NCBI GenBank assembly: GCA_047967505.1
Contig: CM106539.1
DNA from: Dipteris shenzhenensis
Lineage: Eukaryota > Polypodiophyta > Polypodiopsida > Gleicheniales
DNA: 64,000 nucleotides
Direction: 5' to 3' (one strand)
The notes below the pieces were generated by a model that was not told where the DNA came from, did not search any database, and was given only the letters and a program-made list of their open reading frames with translations. A program made the position numbers and the translations under genes. Below are positions 9,672-20,414 of the stretch, piece by piece (within the stretch, counting starts at the first letter, position 1; every line of letters begins with the position of its first letter).

Positions 9672-11510
9672 TATCAATGTTCACATAACAAGCACCAGCC
9701 CCAAATCGTTCAAAGAAGAGGCAAATGTCAAAAGATGCATCTTTCAACGGAGGTGAGGGTGAGGATATCTTTGAAGATACAGAGCTAAATGTAGTTGGTC
9801 TAGAGAGTGATTTGCAATTGCGACTTCAAAGGTATTCATGGAATGAAGCTTGAACATTTGAATGGACTCATTTTGATAAGTCGGTCGATAGGATTTTTTG
9901 CAAGTATTGCAAGAATGACGTACGCTCTAAAAGCGAGTTTGAAAAATCTGGTTTTATTAATATCCAGCATAGAATGAAGCATAAACATTTGAGTGGACTT
10001 ATTTTGATAAGTCGGTCGGTAGGATTTTTTACAAGTATTGCAAGAATGACATACGCTCTAAAAGCGAGTTTGAAAATTTTGGCTTTATTAATATCTAGCA
10101 TAGTGCTCTTATAGAGCATGCACAATCTAGGACACATGTTGATAAAAAATATGTACATGGATTCAAGAAAGTGTGCATTGAAGATGGGACGAATAGATTT
10201 AAGGATGATGTCAATCAAACCATTGAGAATCTATTTATAGCATCATATTTTGTTGCAAAGAAGGATCTATCTTTCAACTCATCCAAAATAGTTGAAGCTT
10301 TTAATCCAATGCAAATGTCCATACATTAGAATTGATTCGTACCGCAATGATAAGGCATGTAGTAACTTTATGAGATGCATTAGTGAGATGTTTTTGTCAC
10401 AAATCTTGTAAAGAATGAAAACATCTACATTTTACAGTCTCATAAGTTATCATGGATGAATCGACAGATATCAGTCATATTCAACATATGATTGTCTATG
10501 CCTCATTTATAGAGGATTGTGAATCCGTTAAAGTCCTTTTAGGTCTCTTGGAAATACAAGGTGAAAATTTCAACCATTTGTATGATTATTGTAAGTTCTT
10601 CTTGTCACAATTATAACTTGATGTTAGTAACATAGTTTGCTTAGGGATAGATGGTGCTTCAAATATAATAGGACATGTTAATGGGTTGGTTGTTTGTATA
10701 TATAGTCATCTTATCATGAGTTTCTAACACTTAAACTAGACTCCAAATTTTGAGAGAAAAGTAGAGTTAGATATGCCATAAATAACTTGGAAAGCACGAC
10801 TCTCTCCACGTATTTGAATAGTTTACAACTTTCAAGGATAGAAAAAGAATAGAGATGTACAAAAAAAAGGTAGAGAGGAGATATAGAGATATACAACAAG
10901 TTTCTACAAAAAGATGTAGTATCCCAATCCAACACTTTAAACTCTCAAAGTCTTAGAAGAAAATTACAAAACGCAATACTATGATTTTTATATATAAATT
11001 GTAGCTACATTATATTGTGATCTTTAAGTCTATTCTCTCATCCATCACTCTTTAAAATTATTTGAATTTTCTGGTGAGCTCAAGATTCTTCAAAGCGGAG
11101 AAAGAATCGGTCCTTTTATTGATAAGTTGCAAGCCAAATGGGAGTATCAATATTTTAAAGCACAAGCTCCATTTGAATGCGAAGAAAGGACTTTGAGCGA
11201 TACATGAGTCTCTATTATTAGAAACCGAACCACGATTGTCAGGTATTCCATGTTGCTTTGCTTAGTATATATCTATATGCTACAATGTGCTAGTATAGCA
11301 ATATGTGAAAGGGGTTTCATCATACAAAATATAATCAAGGACAAGCTTTAAAACTCTCTAAAATCGAGGAGCATGGATGAGCTTATGCATGTGCACATTG
11401 AAGGGACATCTCTTGAAGATTATGATTTTGGTATTGTCATTGAGTTATGGAAAAAAGGTATAAAAATCAGCAGGCATATCTATGGTGAAAGCAGAAGGTG
11501 TACTTTTGAT
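9672..11510 (+). pseudogene. hAT transposase relic (ZNF862/TTF-type), copy 1
   Basis: Plus-strand frame opens NRSKKRQMSKDASFNGGEGE and, after one stop, a TTF/BED-like zinc finger: FEWTHFDKSVDRIFCKYCKN. Further on, in broken frames, are EHAQSRTHVDKKYVHGFKK, MDES/TD-type core text around 10450, FIEDCESV-LLGLLEIQGE (10510-10565), SNIVCLGIDGAS (about 10630-10660), and the dimerisation end ASIAICERGFIIQN and LKSRSMDELM (about 11290-11380). This order (zinc finger, RNase-H-like core with CLGTDGAS, C-terminal hAT dimerisation) is the ZNF862-like hAT family. Many stops, the middle replaced by about 300 bp, and a 130-bp internal duplication make it inactive. Confidence 0.7.
9846..10105 (+). repeat. 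130-bp tandem duplication inside the hAT zinc finger
   Basis: The zinc-finger segment starting GAAGC-T-ACATTTGA(A/G)TGGACT occurs at 9846 and again at 9976. In the second copy the finger codon TGC for FCKYC has become TAC (TTTTTTACAAG), consistent with decay after duplication. Confidence 0.9.
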
Positions 11511-11796
11511 TTACTTTTTATCTATAAATAAATTTGGTGTGATTGTATATGTGTTTTGGTGACTTTGATTGCTTTCTTTGGATGTAAGATCAGTGGGACT
11601 CAAAGAGTTGAAGGTATATTTATAAGTTTTAATTATTAGGTGGATTTGGTATGTTTGAATAAATATTTGTCTCTTAGCTATCCTTTTAAGTAAAATCGTT
11701 TCTTTATGCTTTTATATGTAGGATTTTTTTGTGATATATTTTTGGTGGCATTATCTATGATGATATTTGTGTACAATCAAATTGTTAAAGTGTAGT

Positions 11797-12750
11797 AAGG
11801 GACCACTTATATATAGTTGTCGTTTTGCGATCAATATCTTGAAGATGATTCATCTATGATAAGTTTTGTCCATTAGATTAGTATGTGTATTTGTTTCTTC
11901 ACTACGTTGAAATTGAATTACATGGGATTTTTTATGAATATGTAGGTTTGGGCTTATTTAAGCATGCAATTGATGATGATCTTGAGCTAGCAAATAGAGT
12001 GTTTGAATGTGTGGGTATCTTATTTGACAACTGTTTTTTGATCAAATCAATCATTTAGGTTTTACTTGCTGTTGCAACTCTACATATCTTAGGATCATGA
12101 TTATGTGGCTAAGATGTGGGGCAAGAATGTACTATCAGGTGATCATTGTATAGACCATATGATGGTAAAGATGTCTTTGCCATTTGATCTTGTTAAGTAC
12201 TTTGCTTGGTTGTCTTGGTAAGTAATGGTAGCTATGTTGTCTTGGCTATGGTCTCTTAGCTATCCTTCATGATAATTAAGCTAGTATGATCGTGTCTTAT
12301 GCAGTAAGAAACCATGTATATATAGTTGCTCTTTTGAGATCAATATCTTGAAGATCTATCGATGGTAAGTTCTTTTCATTAGATTAGTACTGTAAATTTG
12401 TTTCTTCGCTATGTTGAAATTGTATTACATAGGAATTTTTGTGAATATACAGGTTTGGGCTTATTCAAGCATGCAGTCGATGATTATCTTGATCTAGCAA
12501 ATGGAGTGTTTGAATGTGGGTACTCTAATTGAGAATTGTCTTTTATTCATACAATCATTTAGCTTTTACTTGTTACAATTTTACATATCTCAGAATCATG
12601 ATCATGTGGCTAAGATGTGGAACAAAGATGTACTGTCAGGTGACCATTGTGTAGACCATATGATGGTAAAGATGCTTTTGTTATTTGATATTGTTAAATC
12701 TTATTAAATAATGGTAGCTATGGTTGTTTTGACTATGGTCTCTTAGTTGT
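11797..12750 (+). repeat. two tandem units of the hAT 3' tail
   Basis: About 490-bp units: each contains ATCAATATCTTGAAGAT, TTTGGGCTTATT(T/C)AAGCATGCA, GTGGCTAAGATGTGG and TAATGGTAGCTATG (12224 and 12710). Copy 2 of the hAT carries at least three inverted units of the same sequence. Confidence 0.85.
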
Positions 12751-12844
12751 CCTTTGACTTTTTAAGTTTGGAACCAATACTGATACAAAACATTATTTTC
12801 AACCAGACAAAATAAGGGTAGCTTATATTTGAAAAATTCAATCT

Positions 12845-13165
12845 GTAAATAAAGATAAAAATACTTTCCTATCGATTATATAAATGTATTCACTCACACG
12901 AAACCTTCTAAAAAGATATTTATTTCAAAAAAATCTTTAAAAAGTGATAAATACTTTTTAACTGGTCATATAATGATATTTACTCACATGAAATCTTATA
13001 AAAATGTATTTATTTTTAAAAAACTTTTAAAAAAGTTGTAAATACTTTTTAACCGGTCATATAAAGATATTCACTTAGATGAAATCTTATAAAAAAGTAT
13101 TTATTTTCATAAAACCTTAAAGAAAGTGATAAATGCTTTTGAATCGGTCATATACAAGTGTTCAC
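12845..13165 (+). repeat. four tandem ~91-bp AT-rich units
   Basis: (C/G)GTCATATAA-type phrases recur at 12873, 12964, 13055 and 13146, each with ATATTCACT-ACG/TGAAA, AAAAGTATTTATTT and AAATACTTTT. This lies in the centre of the inverted hAT pair. Confidence 0.85.
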
Positions 13166-13404
13166 TACATTTACTTAAGCAAAAACTTAAAGAAGAGGAG
13201 ATACCATTTCTACCTAAACCTTAAAGATTTGCAAAGCAAAAGTAATATAAAATTAATTCTAAATTTGGATAAACTAGCTAAAGACATGGCATAAATTATA
13301 CTAGATATCTAAATGTTATAAATTCTCTCTTACAAAGTTGCAACCCAAAATCAAAACTTTGTGGTAGATACAACTTTTAGAATTCACTCTCACATGTTAA
13401 GAAA

Positions 13405-13817
13405 TGTATAATTATTCCTTCGATTTCTTAGTGAAGAAAGCTATAAAATGTATGTTCAATATAAGCTATATTGAAGATTAAGATCCTTGTACATTGTGAT
13501 CTATAAAAATATAAAAGATATGTATAATGTGAGCTATGTTGAAGATGAAATCCTTGTCCATGGTGTGTCAAACATCATAAAAAAAGTAGGTACTATAGTT
13601 TCATAGTCATCGTATGATTATTCCCTCGATTTCTTAGTGAAGAAAGCTATAAAATGTATGTTTGATATAAGCTATATTGAAGATTAAGATCTTATATATT
13701 GTGACCTATAAAAATATGAAAGGTATGTACAATGTGAGCTATGCTGAAGATAAAATCCTTGCTCATGGTGTATCAAGCATCATCAAGAACGTAGGCACCA
13801 TAGCTCCATAGTCACCA
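13405..13817 (+). repeat. two tandem 206-bp units
   Basis: TTCCYTCGATTTCTTAGTGA starts at 13415 and again at 13621; both units run through GAGCTATG(T/C)TGAAGAT and end in CATAGT. The second unit leads directly into the inverted hAT tail. Confidence 0.85.
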
Positions 13818-15610
13818 TTACCTACCAAGATAGCCAAGCATATTTCTTAACAAGGCATATTTCTCTCATTATGGTCTACAAAATGGTTACTTGGTAGTAG
13901 ATCTTAGCCACATGATCATGATCCTAACATATGTATAATTGTGATAGCAAGTACGAGTTAGTAAAAGATGAATGGTTGATTTGATCGAAAGAATATTGTC
14001 AAGTAGGGTATCCACACATTCAAACATTCCATTTCTTAGCTCAAGATTATCCTCAGTTACATGCTTGAATAAGTCAAATCTGTGTAATAATAGAAAATTT
14101 CATGTATTGTACTTTCAGCATAATGAAAAAACAGATTTATACTAATCTAATAGAGAAAACTTACCATAGATGTAAGTAGGATATCCACACATTCAAACAT
14201 TCAATTTCTTAGCTCAAGATCATCCTCAGCTACATGCTTGAATAAGTCAAATATATGTAATAACAGAAAATTCCATGTAATGTACTTTTAGCATAATGAA
14301 AAAATAGATTTACACTACTAATCTAATAGAGAAAAGTTACCATAGACGGATTCTCTTCCAAATATTGATCTCAAAATAGCACCTGTATATACATGGTTCC
14401 TTACTACACCTTAATCATTTGATTGTAGACAAATATGATCGTAGATAATGCCACAAAAAAGAATGCACAAAAAATAAAACCACTTGCAAGTAAAAACATA
14501 GATACTAGCTGAATTATAAAGACAACTAAGAGACCATAGCCAAGACAACCACAGCTACCATTACTTGCCAAGACAACCAACTAAGCTACTTAACAAGATT
14601 TAACAATATCAAAAGACAAAGGCATCTTTACCATCATATGGTCTATATAATGGTCACCTAGCAGTATATTTTTGCCTCACATCTTAGCCACATGATCATG
14701 ATCCTGAGACATGTAGAGTTGTGAGACAACAAGTAAAAGTTGAATGGTTGATTTGAACAAAAGATAATTGTCGTAGGGTACATACACATTTAAACACTCC
14801 ATTTGCTAGATCAAGATGATTATCAACTGCATTCTTAAATAAGCCCAAACCTATATATTCACAAAAAATCCCATGTAATCTAATTTCAGCATAGTGAAGA
14901 AATAGCTTTACACCACTAATCTAATGGAAAGAACTTATCATAGATGGATCATCTTTAAGATATTGATCTTAACATAGCAAATATATATGTGGTCTCTTAC
15001 TACACCTTAACCATTTGATTGTAGAAAAATATCATCATAGATAATGCAAAAAAAAAGGATGCATAAACCACAAAATAATCTGCAAGTAAAACCATAGAGA
15101 CATGATCATAGTAGCTTAATTATAAGGACAACTAAGAGACCATAGCCAAGACAATCATAGCTACCATTACTTACCAAGATAACCAAGTAAACTACTTAAC
15201 ACGATTTAACAATATCAAATGGCAAAGGCATGGTCACCTGAAGTACATCCTTGTCCTATATCTTAGCCACATGATCATGATCCTGAGTTATGCAGAGTTG
15301 TGACAGCAAGTAAAAGCTGAATGGTTGATTTGATCAAAAGAAAATTGCCAAGTAGGATATCCACACATTCAAACACTCTATTTGCTAGCTCAAGATCATC
15401 ATTAACTGCATGCTTGAATAAGCCTAAACCTACAAATTTACAAAAAATCCCGTGTAATCCAATTTCAACATAGTTAAGAAATAGAATTACACTAATAATC
15501 TAATGGAAAAAACTTACCATAGATGGATCATCTTCAAGATATTGATCTCAAAACAGCAACTATATATCCGTGGTTCCTTATTGCACCTTAACCATTTAAT
15601 TGTAGAAAAA
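13818..15610 (-). repeat. three tandem hAT tail units, inverted
   Basis: ACCATAGCCAAGACAA occurs at 14532 and 15139, and a diverged version near 13800. Each unit contains CTTAGCCACATGATCATGATC and CTTGAATAAG(T/C)C. The first unit has an extra internal duplication (13995-14140 versus 14170-14340). Unit length is about 500-610 bp. Confidence 0.8.
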
Positions 15611-15887
15611 TATAATCATAGATAATGCCACAAAAAAGGATGCACAAAAAATATATCCCAAAAAACAGCCTGCATATAAAATTATAAAGAAACGAATTTA
15701 CTTAAAAGGATAGCTAAGAGACATGAATATTGATCCCAACATACGAAATCTACCTAATGATTGAAACTTATAAAAATACATTCAACCTCTTTGAATCCCG
15801 TTGACCCTACATCCAAAGAAAGCAATCAAAGTCAACAAAACACATATTATACAATCACATCAAAATTATTTATTGATAATAAGAAAA

Positions 15888-17390
15888 TCAATTTAGCATA
15901 CCTTGTGCTTTCACCATAGGTATGCTTGTTGGTTTTTGTATCTCTTTTCCATAATTCAATGGCAACACAAAAATCATAATCTTCAAGAGGTGGTCCTTCC
16001 ATGTGCACACGATAAGCACATCCATGCTCCTTGATTTTAGAGAGTTTTGAAGCTTGTTATTGATTTCATTTTGTATGTTGAAACCTCTTTCACATATTGC
16101 TGTACTAACACATTGTAGCATAGAGATATGTGCTAAGGAAAGCAACATGGGATACTTGGTAGCTGTGGTTGGGTTTCTAGCAATAGAGATCCATGTATCC
16201 CTCAAACTCCTTCCTTCAATTCAAATGAAGCTTGTGCCTTGAAATATTGATACTCCCATTTGGCTTGTAACTTATCAATAAGAGGATCGATTCTTTCTCC
16301 GCTTTCAAAAACCCTGGGCTCACCATAGTAGGATTCTAGTGTCTCAATTTAGGAAAATTCATAATTCTTCAAATGGTTTCTCTTTCGAACGGTACAAGGT
16401 GATCCTAAAACTTTTCAAATAAATCTTGAATTACCAAGTTAGAGAACTCCTTTGGAAATTCAAGGGCTTTCTCCATATCCATGCCATCAAGATTTTTGTG
16501 AATCAAAACTGATCTGTATGTATTGCTACGAAGAGATGCTCTAATGGTAGCAAGATCTCCAACAGGAGGCTCATAATATATAATAATGGGATAACCCACG
16601 GTGTCACATTGAGATGCATTTATATCAACCTCTGAATCCATAATGAATCGTTCATGAATTAAGTGCATTTTAGCTTGTATAATCCGAATAACTACATAAA
16701 TATCAACAAAGTTACATTGAAACATTTTGCTCAATATGGCCAACCTTTCAAGTCTATCTACCATGAAGTGAATCTGTTAGATGAATTTAAAGTTGCTCAC
16801 CTTGGTAAACAAAGTGGGATTATATGACTTCAAAAGCACAAGCAAAGGCTCAAAAGATTCACAAACTTTGTGAATAGCTGAAGATCTACTCAGCCATGTG
16901 ATCTTGTGGATTCGACTCATCTTCAACACACCCAAAATCAACCCCTAGAGACTTTAAAGCTGTAATTTTTAAGCCACTTTTGGAAAAGATCACTGCCATA
17001 TCATTCACAATTTGGTCAATTTCTTGGGCAGCTATAGACCTCTTAACTGCATTTGAGTATAGGCATAGGCTAGCTCTATAAGCAATATAATGTATTGAAG
17101 TCATATAAGGACTGACTCATTTCATGCAAGCAGCCAACTTATTAACATGCCCTCTCATAGATGAAGCACCATCTGTACCTAAGCAAACTATGTTGCTAAC
17201 ATCAAGATGTAATTGTGACAAGAACTTGTAAGAATCATACAAATGGCTGGAATTTCCACCTTGTATTTCCAAGAGACCTAGAAAGAGTGTAACGGGTTCA
17301 CAATCCTTTATGAATGAGGCATATAACATCATATGCTGAATGTGATTGAAATTTGTAGATTCATTCGATGACTCATGAGGCTGCAAAATG
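15888..17390 (-). pseudogene. hAT transposase relic (ZNF862-like), copy 2
   Basis: Minus-strand blocks in order: HIQHMMLYASFIKDCEPV, LFLGLLEIQGGNSSHLYDS, DVSNIVCLGTDGASSMRG (17386-17117); MTSIHYIAYRASLCLYSNAV (17104-16886, after a stop); a helical block 16764-16405; and the dimerisation end TKYPMLLSLAHISMLQCVST, AICERGFNIQNEINNKL, LKSRSMDVLIV (16205-15888). CLGTDGAS and S/T-A-x-C-E-R-(A/G)-F are hallmark hAT strings. Open blocks of 70-119 codons are longer than in copy 1, so this copy is better preserved, but stops between blocks and the missing N-terminus make it inactive. Confidence 0.8.
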
Positions 17391-17429
17391 TAGATGCTTT
17401 CATTCTTAACGCCAAGTCAAGGCACGAGG

Positions 17430-17890
17430 AACAGAGTGTGGGCATGAGAACAAGTTTAAGTTTTCCCTATATGTTCAGATGAAGTGATAAACAATGGAGA
17501 GACAAACGACTCACCATAGCTTGGGGAGAGTTTCGATGACCTCACTGACTGTTTGGAAGAGGGGGATAACTTTGCAATTGTCGTTCGCTACATCTAAGAA
17601 CGAGGAAGATGACCCATACTTTTTGTCGTAGTGCTCAAAACCTAAGAATAAGTTTGAGAAAGCATTTAAGTGTAGTTGGAGATTTTTGGTACCAAAAACA
17701 TCCAAGAGAGGTCGCAATTACAAACTACTACATAAGAGTCCCCAAACATTTGTGTACTCTCATCTAGTAAGAGCTATTAAGTTCCAGATGTAGCCTATGC
17801 CACAATGAAAGAAGGGTAAAAGTGTCTTCAAATTGGATTTAGAAATGCATGAGCACATCTTGGGGTGTCTTGGAGTAGTGGACGAGGACG
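17430..17890 (+). pseudogene. C-terminal fragment of a DDE-like transposon protein family
   Basis: The plus strand shares GGAGAGACAAA(C/T)GACTC and following text with 49140-49330. Reading through several frames gives GGDNFAIV-type text, NEEDDPYF, KPKNKFEKAFK (17640-17680), and further downstream YSHLVRAIKFQM (about 17757-17795) and KSVFKLDLEMHEHILGCL (about 17820-17875). The same order follows the DDE-like domain at 48-49 kb, so this is the tail of a second copy. It sits head to head with hAT copy 2. Broken and incomplete. Confidence 0.5.
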
Positions 17891-18451
17891 ATTGAGATTG
17901 TACTAAGAAAATCTAGTCTTATTGCAAGAAAATAATATTCCACTTACCCTAGAAAATGGAAAATGTATTTGAGACTATGCTTCTTTTAGTAAATCCCAAA
18001 CTAATCGTCACACTTGTTTTTATAAATCCCATGCTTTTTAGTATATCACAAACAACCATCGTGTTGGTTTTATTAAATTGTTTTTGTAAATCCCAAATGG
18101 TAAATCCCATGCTTGTTTTTAGTATCCCAATAACCATTGTGCTAGTTTTATTAAATCCCATAATGAATCCACACATCCACAAATCCATTCATCTTGTAAT
18201 GATAGAAGCAAACCACTGCACTGGTGGCTATTAATATCCTAGTGCAACCAACCACCGCATTGATAATCACTTATCTTGCCCTACTACCATGCACTGCTGC
18301 CATGCTATCCTAAAATTTGTTGCATAGTGCTATACTAAACAGTCCCCTTTAGACTGGTTATCTTTAAGCATCATATTTCAACCACCAAGCTACTTAAAGC
18401 ATTTAAGTACTAACATGAAAGTAGGTCGAGAAAGTCCACAAGTCTAAGAAA
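17891..18451 (+). other. non-coding, short dispersed phrases
   Basis: 18000-18170 has repeated AAATCCCA(A/T)-containing phrases (AACAACCATCGTGTTGGTTTTA twice, diverged). No gene seen. Confidence 0.4.
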
Positions 18452-19139
18452 TGATAAGCAAACATAGTGCATGCATGTGTAAAAGGAATGTGTATCATCA
18501 TGGTTGAGGTAATGAAGGCTTTTTCCTTCATTGGGGGTTGAGGGGTTTAGGAGGAGTTTAAGGGTTAGAGGGAAGTTCAGGGTTTAGAATAAGGTCCAAG
18601 GTTTAGAAGGAGGTCCAAGGTTTAAAGAGAGGTTCCAGAGTTTAGAAGGAGGTTCCAGAGTTTAGAAGTGGTTCCAGAGTTTAGAAGAAGGATCCAAGGT
18701 TCAGGGTAGAGTACATGGTGGAGAACTCGTCTCCCTCGTAGATCATGGAGGTTAAAGGTTGAGGAACTAAGTGTTTAGGGGGAGCATAGGAGTGGGAGAG
18801 GAAGAAAGTATAAGAGCATGGGGGAAAGAAGAGAGGAGGGAGGAGGAGGAGAAGGAGGGAGGAGAAGGGAGGAGGAGGGAGGAGGAGAAGGGAGGAGGAG
18901 GGAGGAGAAGGAGGAGAAGGGAGGAGGAGGAGGGAGGAGGAGAGGAAGAGGATGGGTTGCAAGGTTGGAGGAGAGGGGAGGAGGAGTTGCAAGGTTAGGA
19001 CATGCTTTTGGACGTGGAGTGCAAGGAAGCATGGACACTTGAGACAATTGCTTGGAATACCAAAGTAGAACTCAACACAATGCCCCAAAGAGTCTGGGAT
19101 TCATTCCATTATGGGGTATTTATATAAGTTGGAGAGCTT

Positions 19140-19440
19140 CTCTCTCTACATGTAGGAATTGTAAGACATTCTCTCTACATGTAGAACTTGCATATAGAAG
19201 TTACATGTAGGAGTTGCAAGCTGCATGTATAACTCGCATGTTACATGTTGCATGTTGTAGTTGCATGTAGAACTTGCATGTAGAACATGCATGTAGGAAT
19301 ATCATGTAGGATTGGCATGTAGGAGTTGCATGGTAGGAGTTGCATGTAGAAGTTGCAAGTAGAACTTGCATGTAGGAGTTGCATGTATAACTTGCATGTA
19401 GGAGTTGCATATAAAACTTGCATGTAGAACATGCAAGTTG
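19140..19440 (+). repeat. minisatellite of ~13-bp ATGTAGGAGTTGC-type units
   Basis: About twenty imperfect units alternating CATGTAGGAGTTG and CATGTAGAACTTG. It lies at the position where the other family member has an unrelated 12-bp array. Confidence 0.9.
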
Positions 19441-19550
19441 GATTTCTAAGAGGGATTAATTCCTAGCCTTATGCAAGTACACCTTATGCAAGTATAAGCA
19501 GAGCTTTGCCATGCTACTCTACACACACATTCTATACTACCTAAGTCCAT

Positions 19551-19585
19551 GTTGGCATAGAGACAATAGTTGTCTCTATGCCAAC
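19551..19585 (+). other. perfect 16-bp hairpin at the repeat end
   Basis: GTTGGCATAGAGACAA and its exact reverse complement are separated by TAG. It lies at the outer end of the LTR-like repeat. The other family member has only a shortened version (56288-56306). Confidence 0.9.
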
Positions 19586-19942
19586 AGTCTCACATTATGG
19601 TCCTTGGCATGTCAAAGGAAACTATCTAGTCACATAACTAAGAAAACATTGCCCAAGTAAACCTTGGAGAAGATTAATAATTCAATAGATTACACATAGA
19701 TTACATAGATTACATGTCAAAGACTCCTTTCCTTCATAGGAGCAAAAAAAAATGAATTCTATTAAAGTGAATATTTATATATAAAAGAAGTTGGTATCCA
19801 CTATATGCCTTTGCTTCCATCTTCATAACTCAGTCCAGCAATTGTATTTGACCATATAGTCCAAAATGTCATTGGATTCCATATCATGGAGCAAGTCGTG
19901 CTCTAATGGTGGTGTGTAGGACTGCCGATCCTCCATTTGAAG

Positions 19943-20414
19943 CTAGAGAAATAGCCATGGTGTGACATCATCCATCAAATAGGAGCACATTTCTTCAAGA
20001 CCTTGCATCTCAAACTTTGGAAGTACTCTCCATGTTCCAAATGGGCTTCTACAAATATTATATAAGGAGTCATCCATAATAATATTGTTGTCTTTCGACA
20101 AGTGCATGAACTGTTTCCAAATGGTTGGCAAGTCCTTGAAATAACAGGCTTCTCATTCAACAACTCTCCATTTCTGTTCAACATGAGTCCAACATTATAA
20201 CAGTCTCCCTGAGCCAGAACTGTTATCTTTTTAAAATGTTGCAAAAAGCATGCACGGAGGAATTTTTTTACTTCTGTTCTTCTAGATGTGCTCCAAATAA
20301 ACACTTCAAACCATGACATGCAAAAGTCCAAGAAGGAAACATCATCTCTACGAATAAACATGGTCCATCCCTTGGACTCTTGATATGACCAATTCGTTTG
20401 TGCCAAATTTCCAA
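19943..20414 (-). other. unrecognised open stretch after the copia pre-integrase block
   Basis: A 143-codon minus-strand frame (20406-19975) follows where integrase should start, with FLDFCMSWFEVFIWS and NVGLMLNRNGELLNEKPVIS. It contains no HHCC finger or D,D35E residues that I can see. It may be sequence joined by the deletion. Confidence 0.3.

Larger units (their letters stand above)
9305..12750 (+). mobile_element. hAT-family transposon relic, copy 1 (plus strand)
   Basis: A degraded hAT element. A 5' flank (9305-9670) with a (GT)n(GA)n tract matches, inverted, the flank of copy 3 (29300-30540). A transposase relic (9672-11510) and a 3' tail (11510-12750) are both shared, inverted, with copy 2 (13818-17390). 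A 300-bp segment at about 10725-11035 has no counterpart in copy 2 and replaces the middle of the transposase. I could not define terminal inverted repeats or the 8-bp target duplication typical of hAT. Confidence 0.65.
13818..17390 (-). mobile_element. hAT-family transposon relic, copy 2 (inverted to copy 1)
   Basis: The minus strand repeats the layout of copy 1: transposase relic 17390-15888, then the same 3' tail (CATCCAAAGAAAGCAATCAAAG on the plus strand at about 15811 equals, inverted, the sequence near 11570), then three tandem tail units down to about 13818. The zinc-finger N-terminus is missing; at about 17400-17470 it abuts an unrelated plus-strand relic. Confidence 0.65.
18452..19586 (-). 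repeat. solo-LTR-like repeat, family member 1
   Basis: Shares its whole layout with 55346-56306: start TGRTAAGCAAACA, a GTTTAGGAGGAGTTTAAGGG / TTCCAGAGTTTAGAAGG phrase array, ACTCGTCTCCCTCGTAGATC, a GGA-rich purine tract, CATGCTTTTGGACGTG, CATTATGGGGTATTTATA (TATA-like), CTTCTCTCTC and a short-unit tandem array, and an end TGTTGGCA...CAACA. On the minus strand the ends are TGTTGGC...TTATCA, i.e. TG...CA. No PBS, purine tract or target duplication is adjacent, so a solo LTR or other dispersed repeat is the likely nature. Frames across the purine tract are not genes. Confidence 0.6.

Noticed and set aside
18681-19088. Long overlapping Pro/Ser/Leu- and Glu/Arg-rich frames on both strands
   Set aside because: They arise from a GGA/TCC purine-pyrimidine tract inside an LTR-like repeat; no motif, and the same occurs at 55592-55996.
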